Positions 39,450-48,611 are shown, numbered from the stretch's first letter. The stretch is DNA of 63,311 nt from Aedoeadaptatus coxii (GCF_001553115.1 NZ_KQ960154.1:1-63311), one strand, 5' to 3'. Translations and numbers: made by a program. The notes: generated from the letters alone by a model not told the origin.

Positions 39450-40818
39450 ATTGCGCCTTTTTCCGTTGGCGATTAAATTCTCTTTCTGTTTTATAAATTG
39501 CCCATCGACTTTCAATAGTCCATCCGCTTTTTTTAAGGATTTCCGCGGCGGCGGCTAAAAAGAATCCGACGGCGATGTAGCGGAAGGGCAATAAGCTTTG
39601 GGCGTAGCGATCGAAGACGTAGGCATAGGCGTACATATACACCTGAAGGCCGTAGGCGAATAGGAGGAAGATCACTTCCGCCACGGTGCGCCGCGCCAAA
39701 ATGGCTGCGGGAAGGGCGGCGAGGGCGAGGAAGAAATCCACGTGGCGCCCCCATTCGATGACGCCTTTGGTGTGGGGAACGACTTCGTCCCAATAGAAGG
39801 TTTGGTACAACATGCTCTTCGGCTTTATATATAGGTAGCTTTTCAACATTGACACCCGATCGTGGCGCCACCAATACCGCATGCGAGCGTGAGCTTTGGC
39901 CTCATCTGTGCGCAAGGCAATGAAGCGTTTGTGTTTCGCCGAATACGTTCCGTCTTTCTCCTTGAGGTTTTGATACTCTTCCTCCACGGCACGGCGAATG
40001 GCAAGCTCCTTAAAGGCGTCTTCATCTTTCGGATAGCCCACCCCTTGGTACGTGCCGAGGAGTAAGGGATTGCCGATGCCGTAGGTTGTGGGGATGAGCT
40101 CCCCGAAATGGTAATAATTTCGCACCGTCCACGGTACGATAAAGCAAGATACTAAGAGCAACGTTAAAAAGCATTGGCCGTAAAGTTTGGTGCTCGGATA
40201 TTTTTTCATCCATAAATAAGGAACGGGCAAGAAGAAATAGACGGCAGCTTGGGCTTTCATCATAAAGGCCAAAAAGGCGGCGCCAAAGACGATAAAGTAA
40301 CTTGTCCAATCCTTACGGTCGCCTAAGCGAAAGAGCCCGTAAAGGTAGAGGCAGGTTAAAAATAAAAAGGGCGTTTCCGTTAAAATCAAATTATCCTGCC
40401 ACGCAAAATCCGGCGTAAAGAACAGAAGCATGGGCAGAATGGCCGCCCACTTCGGCGCTTTTGAATCGATGGTGAGGTATACAAACCAGGGTGCTAAGGT
40501 TCCCAGTAAGCACCAAAAAAATTTTAAACCGATCCACATTCCATATCCTTCCCCGAAAAGGGCTACAAATGCCCCGATTAAAACGGGCAGTCCCGGCATG
40601 ATTTGAGCGCTGACGACGCCGTGCATGGTAATGGCGCCGGTGTGGAAAAAGGTTATCCCGGCCTTTACATAACTTGCATCGTCGCTTTTCAATCCGTAAT
40701 CCGCTCCCAAGCGAGACATCATGTAAAGCCGTTCGAAGAAAAGAAGCCATAAAATGATCAGGGCGATCCAGTGTTCTTCGAAGAATCCTTTTTTCCTATT
40801 TGGGAAAACTTTTCCCAT
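39448..40818 (-). CDS. ArnT/PMT-like membrane glycosyltransferase
   Basis: A polytopic membrane protein with about ten helices. The first extracytoplasmic loop contains YGLKSDDASYVKAG, matching the acidic catalytic loop of GT39/GT83-type (PMT, ArnT) enzymes that use polyprenyl-phosphate sugars. LTETPFLFLTCLYLYGLF resembles the conserved intermembrane helix region. The start chosen is the ATG at 40818 with GGAGGTG seven bases upstream; a preceding in-frame TTG overlaps that site. It is a single gene; the acceptor is unknown. Confidence 0.75.
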   Translation of the reverse strand: MGKVFPNRKKGFFEEHWIALIILWLLFFERLYMMSRLGADYGLKSDDASYVKAGITFFHTGAITMHGVVSAQIMPGLPVLIGAFVALFGEGYGMWIGLKFFWCLLGTLAPWFVYLTIDSKAPKWAAILPMLLFFTPDFAWQDNLILTETPFLFLTCLYLYGLFRLGDRKDWTSYFIVFGAAFLAFMMKAQAAVYFFLPVPYLWMKKYPSTKLYGQCFLTLLLVSCFIVPWTVRNYYHFGELIPTTYGIGNPLLLGTYQGVGYPKDEDAFKELAIRRAVEEEYQNLKEKDGTYSAKHKRFIALRTDEAKAHARMRYWWRHDRVSMLKSYLYIKPKSMLYQTFYWDEVVPHTKGVIEWGRHVDFFLALAALPAAILARRTVAEVIFLLFAYGLQVYMYAYAYVFDRYAQSLLPFRYIAVGFFLAAAAEILKKSGWTIESRWAIYKTEREFNRQRKKAQ

Positions 40819-40886
40819 CGACTTCACCTCCAAATGAGTTTTTTCTGTATTTTCTGCTATTTATGATACCACCTTTTAGGAAAATA

Positions 40887-40895
40887 TGGTAGAAT
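40887..40895 (+). promoter_or_regulatory. Extended -10 promoter of the CofE-like gene
   Basis: TGGTAGAAT (TGn plus TAGAAT at 40890-40895) about 50 bp before the start. The same ATGGTAGAAT core precedes the amidase gene. Confidence 0.55.
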
Positions 40896-40945
40896 AGGAA
40901 AGTAGTTTTAGTCCTAGTTGTTACTTCAAAATGAAAGAGGCGATC

Positions 40946-42133
40946 TTGAACATGAAGCGTTATATTGGAACAACGACCCGCGGTATTCGACTCCCCATCG
41001 TCAAAAAGGGCGATGATTTAGTGGATATCGTCTTTCAATCGGTAAAAAATGCCATTGAATCCGAAAACATTAAGGTACACGACAAAGATGTTATCTGTGT
41101 TACGGAATCTTTGCTCGCCCGCAGCCAAGGCAATTACGCCACCTGCGACGACATTGCAAAAAATGTTGCCGATAAATTCGACGGTGAATTCGGCGTCGTT
41201 TTTCCGATCCTTTCCAGAAACCGCTTTTCCACGATCTTAAAAGGTCTGGCAAAGAGCGGCAGAAAGCTCCATATTCTTTTGAGTTTCCCCTCCGATGAGG
41301 TCGGAAACCATTTAATGGATGAAAACAAACTTTACGGCACGGGCATTAACCCTTACCGTGACGTCCTGACCGAAGCGCAATACCGCGAACATTTCGGCAA
41401 GGAAGTAAAACACGAATTTACCGGCATTGATTATGTAAAACTTTACAAAGAAATCGCGCCGAACAGTGAAATTTACTTCTCCAACGATCCCCGCGCCATT
41501 CTTTCCTACACGAAAGATGTGCTCGTCGCAAGTATTCATACCCGCGAATTAATTAAGCGCGAACTAAAAGACAACGGCGCTAATCTCGTCTACGGTTTGG
41601 ACGATATTTTAGCAGAACCTACCGATGCTCACGGATACAATGAACAATACGGCGTCCTCGGCAGCAACATGGCCGGCCCCGAAATGATCAAGCTTTTCCC
41701 GAGAAACGGTAAACCTTTTGTCGATGCCGTTCAAAAGCGCTTAAACGAATACTTCAACAATCATTTTGAAGTGATGGTTTACGGCGACGGCGCCTTTAAA
41801 GATCCCATCGGAAAGATTTGGGAACTTGCCGACCCGGTAGTTTCTCCCGCCTATACCGATGGTTTACACGGTACGCCCAGCGAGCTGAAGATGAAATATT
41901 TGGCCGATACGGAACTTAAAGGTTTAAGTACCGACGAAATGGAAAAAGTCATTATCGATCGCATCCACGAAAAAGATCAAGACTTGCTCGGAAGAGATGA
42001 AACCTTGGGCACCACCCCGAGACGTCTCACCGACCTTTTAGGTTCTCTCGCCGATTTAACCTCCGGCAGTGGCGACAAGGGTACCCCCGTCGTTATGGTA
42101 CAAGGTTATTTCGACAATTACGCCAACGATTAA
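40946..42133 (+). CDS. CofE-like (F420-0:gamma-glutamyl ligase family) protein
   Basis: The N-terminal half resembles the CofE family (KRYIGTTTRGIRLPIV, HDKDVICVTESLLARSQGN, FPILSRNRFSTILKG), which adds glutamate to coenzyme F420-0. At about 395 residues it is much longer than CofE (about 250) and has no nitroreductase domain like FbiB. No other F420 gene is in the window, so the acceptor could be a different molecule. AGAGG lies 5 nt before the TTG at 40946 and 11 nt before the ATG at 40952; either may start translation. Confidence 0.75.
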   Translation: MNMKRYIGTTTRGIRLPIVKKGDDLVDIVFQSVKNAIESENIKVHDKDVICVTESLLARSQGNYATCDDIAKNVADKFDGEFGVVFPILSRNRFSTILKGLAKSGRKLHILLSFPSDEVGNHLMDENKLYGTGINPYRDVLTEAQYREHFGKEVKHEFTGIDYVKLYKEIAPNSEIYFSNDPRAILSYTKDVLVASIHTRELIKRELKDNGANLVYGLDDILAEPTDAHGYNEQYGVLGSNMAGPEMIKLFPRNGKPFVDAVQKRLNEYFNNHFEVMVYGDGAFKDPIGKIWELADPVVSPAYTDGLHGTPSELKMKYLADTELKGLSTDEMEKVIIDRIHEKDQDLLGRDETLGTTPRRLTDLLGSLADLTSGSGDKGTPVVMVQGYFDNYAND

Positions 42134-42150
42134 TTCCAACTAAATAAGAG

Positions 42151-42176
42151 AAACCGCGGAATATCCGCGGTTTTTT
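42151..42176 (+). terminator. Terminator of the CofE-like gene
   Basis: AAACCGCGGA-TAT-TCCGCGG followed by T6: a GC-rich stem with a short loop. Confidence 0.9.
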
Positions 42177-42195
42177 CTTAAAGTATCGCTTCTAT

Positions 42196-42219
42196 ACCTC
42201 CCTTCGGGGAGGTTTTTTT
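42196..42219 (+). terminator. Second terminator in series
   Basis: ACCTCCC-TTCG-GGGAGGT followed by T7, a stable tetraloop hairpin 20 bp after the first terminator. Confidence 0.9.
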
Positions 42220-42227
42220 GTGGCGCT

Positions 42228-42255
42228 AAAAAACCCGCCTTTCGGCGGGCTTTTT
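42228..42255 (-). terminator. Terminator of the CC/Se-motif gene
   Basis: On the minus strand AGCCCGCC-GAAA-GGCGGGTT followed by TTTTT, at the stop codon of the 42254 gene. Confidence 0.9.
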
Positions 42256-42559
42256 AATATTCCATGACAGCATTGGCGACAAAAAGCCGTGTATAACCTA
42301 AAAAGCGTTCGCAATCGATGTGAATCGTCTGGCTGTCTACATTGGTGTAATAGGGGAAGTACACGTCGATTCCCTCGTAAACCTGCTTTTTATAAATATC
42401 CTGTTCCTTCTTCGGCTCGCCCTTGGAGACGGATTCGTTGATCACGCCGGGAAAGCCGCAACAGGGCTGCTCTAAAGTATCCACGGAAATGGCGCGGATA
42501 TTTTTCTTTTTTAAATAGGCTAGTGCTTTATCACTTAATGCCACTTTTGTTCCTTGCAT
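42254..42559 (-). CDS. CC/Se-motif family small protein
   Basis: The 101-residue protein has a Cys-Cys pair in DTLEQPCCGFPGV near residue 35, followed by a conserved segment YEGIDVYFPYYTN and a C-terminal CERFLGYTRLFV. This matches the family called CC/Se-motif (seleno)protein, in which one Cys can be selenocysteine; here both are Cys codons. Function is unknown, possibly redox or metal related. The start at 42559 is an ATG with GAGGGAG upstream; an in-frame GTG overlaps that site. Confidence 0.75.
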   Translation of the reverse strand: MQGTKVALSDKALAYLKKKNIRAISVDTLEQPCCGFPGVINESVSKGEPKKEQDIYKKQVYEGIDVYFPYYTNVDSQTIHIDCERFLGYTRLFVANAVMEY

Positions 42560-42784
42560 GGTTTTCTCCCTCACATCATAGTTTTCACTTCACTTAATAA
42601 ATACCCTTATATTTACAGAATAGTTATGGAAAACAGGATAACATATTTTAGAATATTTTTATACTCTTCAGTAAGGGCCATCTCCCATAGTGTAAGTTAC
42701 TAAAAAAATGGATTTTATTCATATTATAAATAAATGAGAGGAGGTTATAATTTGATACTATAGTTTCTCATTTCGCGATAGCCT

Positions 42785-43879
42785 TTAATGAGTATCAAAC
42801 TTCCTAAGCAAATTCTTGATTTTTTCTTGTTCAATAATTTCCTTAAAGCCCACATTGTCAGTTACTGCGAATAAATAAGAGCGAGCAATCATATCATCAC
42901 TTCTGTTTGGATGCGTAGATAATAATAAATTTTCATCAAGCCATTCATCTATTTGATTGAAATATTCATCTCCTCTTATCTTAAACGATTTTCCCTTTCT
43001 CTCTATTAACAAATTGAGTAGTTTTTCCACATATTGACTAGCAAGTTTGAGATTATTATCTTCAATATAGTGCGTTGCTAAGGATAAATAAAAATTTAAA
43101 ACGATGGAAACATTTATTTCAATGAGATTAAAACTTTCTATTAAATCCTCCACTCTCTCCGAAGTTTTGACCCAATCGTCATTATTCAAACTACTCTTCA
43201 TCATAAGAAGGGTGATTAAATCAGTTATGTTCTTATAAATCATTACTTGTAGCTTCTGATCTACTTCATTTTCTTTCTTCGTTTTTAAATAAGCTGAAGC
43301 CACTAAACAATCTTTTGATATAGAGAGCATGTCCGAAGATGGCAAAATAGTTAATGCTTCTTCTGGTTTTCCTAAACTAATTAAACAGGCTGCCCTCAAG
43401 CTCAATGATTGTTCTTTTAATATAGGATCTTTAGAATGCTCGCATACCCTATTTAGTATGTTATTTGCGTATTCTAGATATTCCTCTTTTTTTACATCAT
43501 CAGTTGCTAAATCACAATGGTTCAAAATAAACAAAGCCATATAGTATAGTAGTTCAAAGCAAGAATAGTATTGTTTAATTTTAATTTTTATATCTTCTAC
43601 GATACTATCCATACCAGCATCAAGGACACGATTCTCCAAGGCTATATAAAATTTTTGTATTTGAGTTGAAGATAAACCTGGGTCATATCCTATTAATTTA
43701 TCCACACTTATATTAAAGAAAGTGGCAAGTTTTGGTAGAAGTAAAATATCTGGATAACTTTGACCTGTCTCCCATTTTGATACGGACGCCTTTGTTACCA
43801 TCATGAATTCTGCTAATTCTTCCTGAGTTATGCCTCTTTCTTTTCGCTTCTGAAGAATAGTTTCTCCAATTTTTAGCAT
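42785..43879 (-). CDS. XRE regulator with helical (TPR-like) sensor domain
   Basis: The first ~65 residues are an XRE helix-turn-helix (LQKRKERGITQEELAEFMMV, KASVSKWETGQSYPDILLLP). The remaining ~290 are helical repeats resembling Rgg/PlcR-like peptide-sensing or TPR regulators. It is 13 nt downstream of an ABC-2 permease gene in the same direction. It therefore probably controls the PLDc_N-ABC cassette, perhaps in response to a peptide or antibiotic. The cassette is AT-rich relative to its neighbours. Confidence 0.8.
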   Translation of the reverse strand: MLKIGETILQKRKERGITQEELAEFMMVTKASVSKWETGQSYPDILLLPKLATFFNISVDKLIGYDPGLSSTQIQKFYIALENRVLDAGMDSIVEDIKIKIKQYYSCFELLYYMALFILNHCDLATDDVKKEEYLEYANNILNRVCEHSKDPILKEQSLSLRAACLISLGKPEEALTILPSSDMLSISKDCLVASAYLKTKKENEVDQKLQVMIYKNITDLITLLMMKSSLNNDDWVKTSERVEDLIESFNLIEINVSIVLNFYLSLATHYIEDNNLKLASQYVEKLLNLLIERKGKSFKIRGDEYFNQIDEWLDENLLLSTHPNRSDDMIARSYLFAVTDNVGFKEIIEQEKIKNLLRKFDTH

Positions 43880-43892
43880 GATGTTTTATCTC

Positions 43893-44660
43893 CTAACTGA
43901 TTTGCTTTTTGTTTATTACAGCAATCGAAATTACGATACACAGTATAAGCAAAATACTGCCCGTAATAATCGGTACATAGTAATCATCATATCCAATTCC
44001 TTTAATAAGGTTCACAGGCTTTCCTATCAACGCGATCGGCATGTATTTAACAATCTCATCTCGAATGGATAATATAAGTTGAATCACAATCCCACCAGTC
44101 GTTAATATTAATGTACCTATAACATTTCCTGAAATCACTCCAGCTAATATCTCTAATGATATTAAAAATAAGCCAAATATAAAAGGGAGCAAGGCTGCCA
44201 TAAGTATATTTCTAATAGGAAATGAAATCCCAAAAAAGTACTTTGTGTAGAAATAAGTGAGTATAAACGAGCAAAAATAGGCCAAAAACCACAAAATAAA
44301 ATTGTAAAAAATCTTCGATAGCACAACTTGATACCTTGGCAGTCCCTTAGATAATAAATTAATCAAGGTTCCCTTTTGGAATTCATTGGCCATTTGAGTA
44401 CTTAATATAATGGCTAATCCAAACATACCTATTTGACTAATGTTTTTAAAGAATTGTGTCCAAGAGTCAATTTCTGATGGTGGTACTACGTTAATATCTA
44501 TATTTCCTGTAGATATGGATTGAAGTATCATGGGAGTTAATTTTGCTGTCAAAGGACTTATTAACCCGATGAACAAGAACAGGATAAAGGTAGAAATTAT
44601 TTTTTTAGTCCTTGCACCTTCAATAGCTTCTTTCTTTAATAGAGATAAAAATATCCTCAT
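43893..44660 (-). CDS. ABC-2 type transporter permease
   Basis: The 255-residue protein has six predicted membrane helices with an extracytoplasmic loop after the first (about 40-70), like BcrB/LanEG-type permeases. Its start overlaps the ATPase stop by 4 nt, so the two form one transporter. Such exporters protect against bacitracin or lantibiotic-like peptides; the substrate is inferred from the type only. Confidence 0.85.
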   Translation of the reverse strand: MRIFLSLLKKEAIEGARTKKIISTFILFLFIGLISPLTAKLTPMILQSISTGNIDINVVPPSEIDSWTQFFKNISQIGMFGLAIILSTQMANEFQKGTLINLLSKGLPRYQVVLSKIFYNFILWFLAYFCSFILTYFYTKYFFGISFPIRNILMAALLPFIFGLFLISLEILAGVISGNVIGTLILTTGGIVIQLILSIRDEIVKYMPIALIGKPVNLIKGIGYDDYYVPIITGSILLILCIVISIAVINKKQIS

Positions 44661-45571
44661 GCTTTCGTCACCTCCATAAAAATATTTTCTAATGTAGGTT
44701 CTTCTATTTTTATTTCTATAGGAAATATGTTTAACTTATATAGCTCATATAAAATATCAAGATCTTTTAGTTGATTGTCTTCGTCTGTTAAGTATAAAGT
44801 ATCTCCTTTTTCATTTGTTACCAGATTTGAAAATTTATCTAGTGACTTAAATACCTTTAGTTCTTTGTCAGCCTTAAATCTGATTTTAATTGTGTTTTTC
44901 CTCTTTATATTTTTTAGTTCATCTATTGAACCTTCTAGTACATTTTTTCCTTTATCAAGCACCACAACATGATCACAAATCGCTTCAACATCTGATAAAA
45001 TATGTGTGGAAAAAATGACAGTAGTAAAATCTTTTATTTTTAATATGATGTCTAATATCTCTTTTCTTCCTAGTGGATCAAGGGCGGAAGTGGGTTCATC
45101 ACATATTAATAATTTAGGGCTATTTAACAAGGCTTGGGCAATACCCAAGCGCTGTTTCATGCCTCTAGAATAACCACTAATCCTTTTATTGACATCTCTT
45201 AATCCCACCAATTCTAAAAGTTCCTCACTCTTGTTTTTAATTTCATTTTTGCTAAGACCAGTTATAGCCCCACATAGATTTAGATATTCCTTTGCTGTCA
45301 TATAGCCATAAAATTCAGGAACATCCGGAAGATACCCGATAAATCGATTGGTTTTTGACTGACCAAAGCTTACTTCTTCTCCAAAGACTTCAATAGAACC
45401 TTCATCCTTTTTCAAAAATCCTAAAATCATTTTCATTGTCGTCGTTTTTCCAGCACCATTTATGCCTAAAAACCCAAAGATTGTATTTTCAGGAATCGAC
45501 ATGGATAATCCATTAATAATCGTATTTTTACCAAAAGATTTATGAAGGTTTTCAATTTTAAGTGCTTCCAT
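44657..45571 (-). CDS. ABC transporter ATP-binding protein, BcrA-like
   Basis: The 304-residue ATPase has Walker A GINGAGKTTT (37-46), signature YSRGMKQRLGIAQAL, Walker B LLICDEPTSALDP and H-loop STHIL. A C-terminal regulatory extension of about 80 residues follows, as in drug/bacteriocin exporters. Its ATG shares a base with the stop of the upstream PLDc_N gene (TAATG) and it overlaps the permease by 4 nt, so the three are coupled. Confidence 0.92.
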   Translation of the reverse strand: MEALKIENLHKSFGKNTIINGLSMSIPENTIFGFLGINGAGKTTTMKMILGFLKKDEGSIEVFGEEVSFGQSKTNRFIGYLPDVPEFYGYMTAKEYLNLCGAITGLSKNEIKNKSEELLELVGLRDVNKRISGYSRGMKQRLGIAQALLNSPKLLICDEPTSALDPLGRKEILDIILKIKDFTTVIFSTHILSDVEAICDHVVVLDKGKNVLEGSIDELKNIKRKNTIKIRFKADKELKVFKSLDKFSNLVTNEKGDTLYLTDEDNQLKDLDILYELYKLNIFPIEIKIEEPTLENIFMEVTKA

Positions 45572-45771
45572 TATTCGTCCTCCCTACCTATTGTTAAGTA
45601 TAGGATAGGTCCAATAATTTGAATAAAAACAACTATTAAAATCCACATGGTTCTACTGCCAAATTTATATCTATCGTGTTTTAAAACATGTCTTAAGGAA
45701 TAAATCATAAGTCCAATTTCTAAAATAATAATAGGTATAAGTATCGGCAAATATTCTCTAACAAGATCCAT
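45571..45771 (-). CDS. Small PLDc_N domain membrane protein
   Basis: The 66-residue protein has two membrane helices with the PLDc_N pattern (IYSLRHVLKHDRYKFGSRTMW, then GPILYLTIGRE). Such small proteins often lead bacteriocin-immunity ABC operons (as in YxlE-like proteins). It is the first gene of the PLDc_N-ATPase-permease-regulator cassette. Its exact role is unknown. Confidence 0.85.
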   Translation of the reverse strand: MDLVREYLPILIPIIILEIGLMIYSLRHVLKHDRYKFGSRTMWILIVVFIQIIGPILYLTIGREDE

Positions 45772-45919
45772 AATAATCCCTCCTTGATTTTATATCTTAT
45801 TGGTTTACTCAATATACCGTCAAGAAACCTTCAAGAAACATAACTTGCTCAAGTTAACCGCAGAGAAACTCAACTTTATATGATTTATGTGAACATCTAT
45901 TTTCACCAACATCATATAA

Positions 45920-45959
45920 AAATGACCCTTGAGATTTAAAATCTCAGGGGTCATTTTTG
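45920..45959. terminator. Bidirectional terminator
   Basis: AAAATGACCC...GGGTCATTTTT, a long stem with inner GAGATTT/AAATCTC pairing. It separates murJ (minus) from the ABC cassette. Confidence 0.9.
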
Positions 45960-46017
45960 TCGATTCTTTCTTAGTTTTTTATTATTTTTGCTTCTTCTTG
46001 CAAAAGCGGAGTTCAAT

Positions 46018-47583
46018 TTAAGCACGGGCCCGTTTACGTTTTGCCCAGCGAATGTGGATGATCTTTTTAATATCCTTGGCTTCCTTCAAGCCCAGTAAAT
46101 CGAGGATTCCGAAGTAGAGAATAGAGGATACACCGACGGTGACGAGGAAGAGAATGAGCTGCAACATTTGGTTTGCACCGATAAAGTTTAGACCCGTAAA
46201 GTAGAGATAGTAGGCGAAAAGTCCCATGATCCCCGAGGCGATCAGGGTTTTCACCGTAATCTTCACGTAGCTTCTCATGCCGATATGGCCGATTTTTCTC
46301 CGAAGCATAGTAAAGGAGAACCATGTAACCACCGTTTGGGCGATGGAAACGGAAAGGGCCAAGCCGTTAATGCCCATGGTGCGCACGAGGACGAGGTTAC
46401 AACCGACGTTAAAGAGCACATTGACGATGCCCAGGTAAAAAGGCGTCTTCGTATCTTCCAAACTGTAGAACACGCGGTTTTGCACGTTGTTTACGGAAAT
46501 GGATACGAGGGCGAGGGTGTAATAACGGAGACAAACTGCCGTAGCGTCGGCATCGGCTTGCGTAAAAGCGCCGCGCATAAAGGCGAGCTCCACAATAGGC
46601 TGAGCCAAGACGATCAGCCCGACCATGGCGGGAATGGTAATGAGGAGCACGGAGCGAACGGAGCCGTTCATAATGCGCTTGCCTTTTTCCATTTCCCCTT
46701 CGTCGAATGCCTTGCTCATGGCCGGGTAAATGACCGAGGTAATGGCGGTAATGAAAATGCCGATGACGAGGACATTTAATTTGTTGGCGTAATCCAAGCG
46801 ACTCATGGAACCGGATACCAAACCTGATGCCAACGCGCGGTTGACCAATGTATTAATATTATTGACGCTGACGGTAATAATCGCCGGGATGGCGAGTAAA
46901 AGCGTCTGGCGCGTATGCTGATCCTTTAAATCCAAAATAGGTTGGAAGCGATAGCCCACGCGTAGCGAGCCGTAGAACACGGCCAAAAATTCCGCTACAA
47001 CCGCCACGACGGATATAATGGTAAGCCCGTAAATTCCGCCGCCGGAAGAAAATATGGCGAGGTAGACCAGGTAGACGAGATTGAGCCAAATGGGCACAGA
47101 TGCCGCAATGCCGAAGCGATTATGGAAATGTAAATAGCCCGTGAAAATCCCCTCGTAAGCGGAGAATAAAATAACGGGCATGCCGAGCTGAATCAATTGC
47201 ACGGTGAGCGCCTTGGTGCGCGCATCGAACCTGGGCCCGACGAGCATAGTGAGAAGCGGCGCACCTACAATCCCCAACACCATAATGAGAATGGTAAGTA
47301 AGCTGACGATGACGAAAATATTATTTGTAAATTTATGTTTTCCCTTTTCGCCGTAGCGCGAAAATACAGATTGTAAACCGGGAATAAAGACGGTACTAAT
47401 GCCCATAACAATGTACATACTCACCGTCGATGTTGCCGACTGCGCGGCGACGAATGCGTCTTTTTCAAATCCTGCCCCGAAGATGGCGGCCACCATAGAT
47501 TCTCGAACGAAGCCCATCATTTTCCCGATAAGGGAGAATAAAATAATCAGCACCGTCGATTTGGCGATGGATGTCTTTTTCAT
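46018..47583 (-). CDS. murJ: Lipid II flippase MurJ (MviN)
   Basis: MurJ flips lipid II across the membrane for peptidoglycan synthesis. The 521-residue protein has the family start KSTVLIILFSLIGKMMGFVRE, about fourteen membrane helices, NTLVNRALASGLVSGS in helix 7-8, and the conserved VNNVQNRVFYSLEDTKTPF. A basic tail (RWAKRKRARA) faces the cytoplasm. It is monocistronic and divergent from the amidase gene. Confidence 0.93.
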   Translation of the reverse strand: MKKTSIAKSTVLIILFSLIGKMMGFVRESMVAAIFGAGFEKDAFVAAQSATSTVSMYIVMGISTVFIPGLQSVFSRYGEKGKHKFTNNIFVIVSLLTILIMVLGIVGAPLLTMLVGPRFDARTKALTVQLIQLGMPVILFSAYEGIFTGYLHFHNRFGIAASVPIWLNLVYLVYLAIFSSGGGIYGLTIISVVAVVAEFLAVFYGSLRVGYRFQPILDLKDQHTRQTLLLAIPAIITVSVNNINTLVNRALASGLVSGSMSRLDYANKLNVLVIGIFITAITSVIYPAMSKAFDEGEMEKGKRIMNGSVRSVLLITIPAMVGLIVLAQPIVELAFMRGAFTQADADATAVCLRYYTLALVSISVNNVQNRVFYSLEDTKTPFYLGIVNVLFNVGCNLVLVRTMGINGLALSVSIAQTVVTWFSFTMLRRKIGHIGMRSYVKITVKTLIASGIMGLFAYYLYFTGLNFIGANQMLQLILFLVTVGVSSILYFGILDLLGLKEAKDIKKIIHIRWAKRKRARA

Positions 47584-47685
47584 AGAGCCCTCCTTACAAA
47601 CTTACATTATACCAAATGACGACGGTTTGATTTCAATGTTTTCATTAAGAAAATGGAACTTCCCGAAGATTCTTGCCACGCTTTA

Positions 47686-47694
47686 TGGTAGAAT
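47686..47694 (+). promoter_or_regulatory. Extended -10 promoter of the amidase gene
   Basis: TGGTAGAAT (TGn plus TAGAAT at 47689-47694), 20 bp before the GTG start, within a repeated TATGGTAGAAT context. Confidence 0.55.
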
Positions 47695-47714
47695 CGTGGT
47701 GATTGGAGGATTTT

Positions 47715-48566
47715 GTGAAACGCTTTGTACTTATTTCCATACTTTTACTTGCCTTAACGGGCATTGGACTGAAACTTTACGCGCGCCACACGGCGGCTGA
47801 AAACAAACTAGCTGTAAAAACGGAAGAATCGCGCGCCACATCTGAAGAAAAACCGAAAACCCGAGAGCCGAAACCCGAACAAGAGCCTACACCCGATCCG
47901 GCGGAACCTGAACCTGCGCCGCAACATACGCCGCCGAACGGCCCCTTGATCTGTATCGATGCCGGCCACCAAGCGCACGGCAATCCGGAGCCCGAAACCA
48001 TTGCCCCCTCGTCCACGAAAACGAAAGCGAAAGTGGCATCCGGCACGCGAGGCGTCTCCACAGGCATCGACGAATATGTCTTTACTCTTCGCTTTTCCAT
48101 GCTCCTTAAAGATAAGTTGGAAGCGGCAGGCTACCGCGTCGGCATGGTGAGGGATCGACACGACGTGGATATTTCCAATCAGGAGCGGGCGCGCATCGCC
48201 AACGATATGGGCGCCGATCTTTATCTGCGCATTCACGCCAACGGCACCGGCGATTCCTCTGTAAAAGGTATCGAAACCTTTTACCCGTCGCCAAACAATC
48301 CAGACATCGGCTACCTCTCCGCCCCGTCGGAAAAACTTTCCAAATTAATTTTGCATGAAATGGCAAACGCTGCAGGGGCAAAAGCGCGAGGCGCTATTGC
48401 CCGAGACGATTTAACGGGCACGAACTTCGCCACTATGCCCAACTGTTTAATCGAATGCGGCTATATGTCCAACCCGGAAGAAGACCGCCTCTTAAACGAC
48501 GACGCCTACTTAAATAAATTGGCAGACGGCATCGTCAAGGCGATCAACCTCTATTATCAATCGTAA
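47715..48566 (+). CDS. N-acetylmuramoyl-L-alanine amidase (Amidase_3)
   Basis: The enzyme cleaves the bond between MurNAc and the stem peptide. A signal anchor (residues 2-22, VKRFVLISILLLALTGIGL) is followed by a Pro/Glu-rich linker (about 40-78). The zinc-dependent domain follows: CIDAGHQ (zinc His), GIDEYVFTLRF (zinc Glu), LYLRIHANG (zinc His) and LIECGYMSN (catalytic Glu). The start chosen is GTG at 47715, five bases after GGAGGA; an upstream TTG overlaps the ribosome site. It is convergent with the NamZ-like gene. Confidence 0.9.
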   Translation: MKRFVLISILLLALTGIGLKLYARHTAAENKLAVKTEESRATSEEKPKTREPKPEQEPTPDPAEPEPAPQHTPPNGPLICIDAGHQAHGNPEPETIAPSSTKTKAKVASGTRGVSTGIDEYVFTLRFSMLLKDKLEAAGYRVGMVRDRHDVDISNQERARIANDMGADLYLRIHANGTGDSSVKGIETFYPSPNNPDIGYLSAPSEKLSKLILHEMANAAGAKARGAIARDDLTGTNFATMPNCLIECGYMSNPEEDRLLNDDAYLNKLADGIVKAINLYYQS

Positions 48567-48568
48567 GC

Positions 48569-48611
48569 AAAAAGACCCTTCGAGCAAATTTATGCTCGAA
48601 AGGTCTTTTTC
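48569..48611. terminator. Bidirectional convergent terminator
   Basis: AAAAAGACC..TTCGAGCA / TGCTCGAA..GGTCTTTTT, a long stem between the amidase and the NamZ-like gene. Confidence 0.9.
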
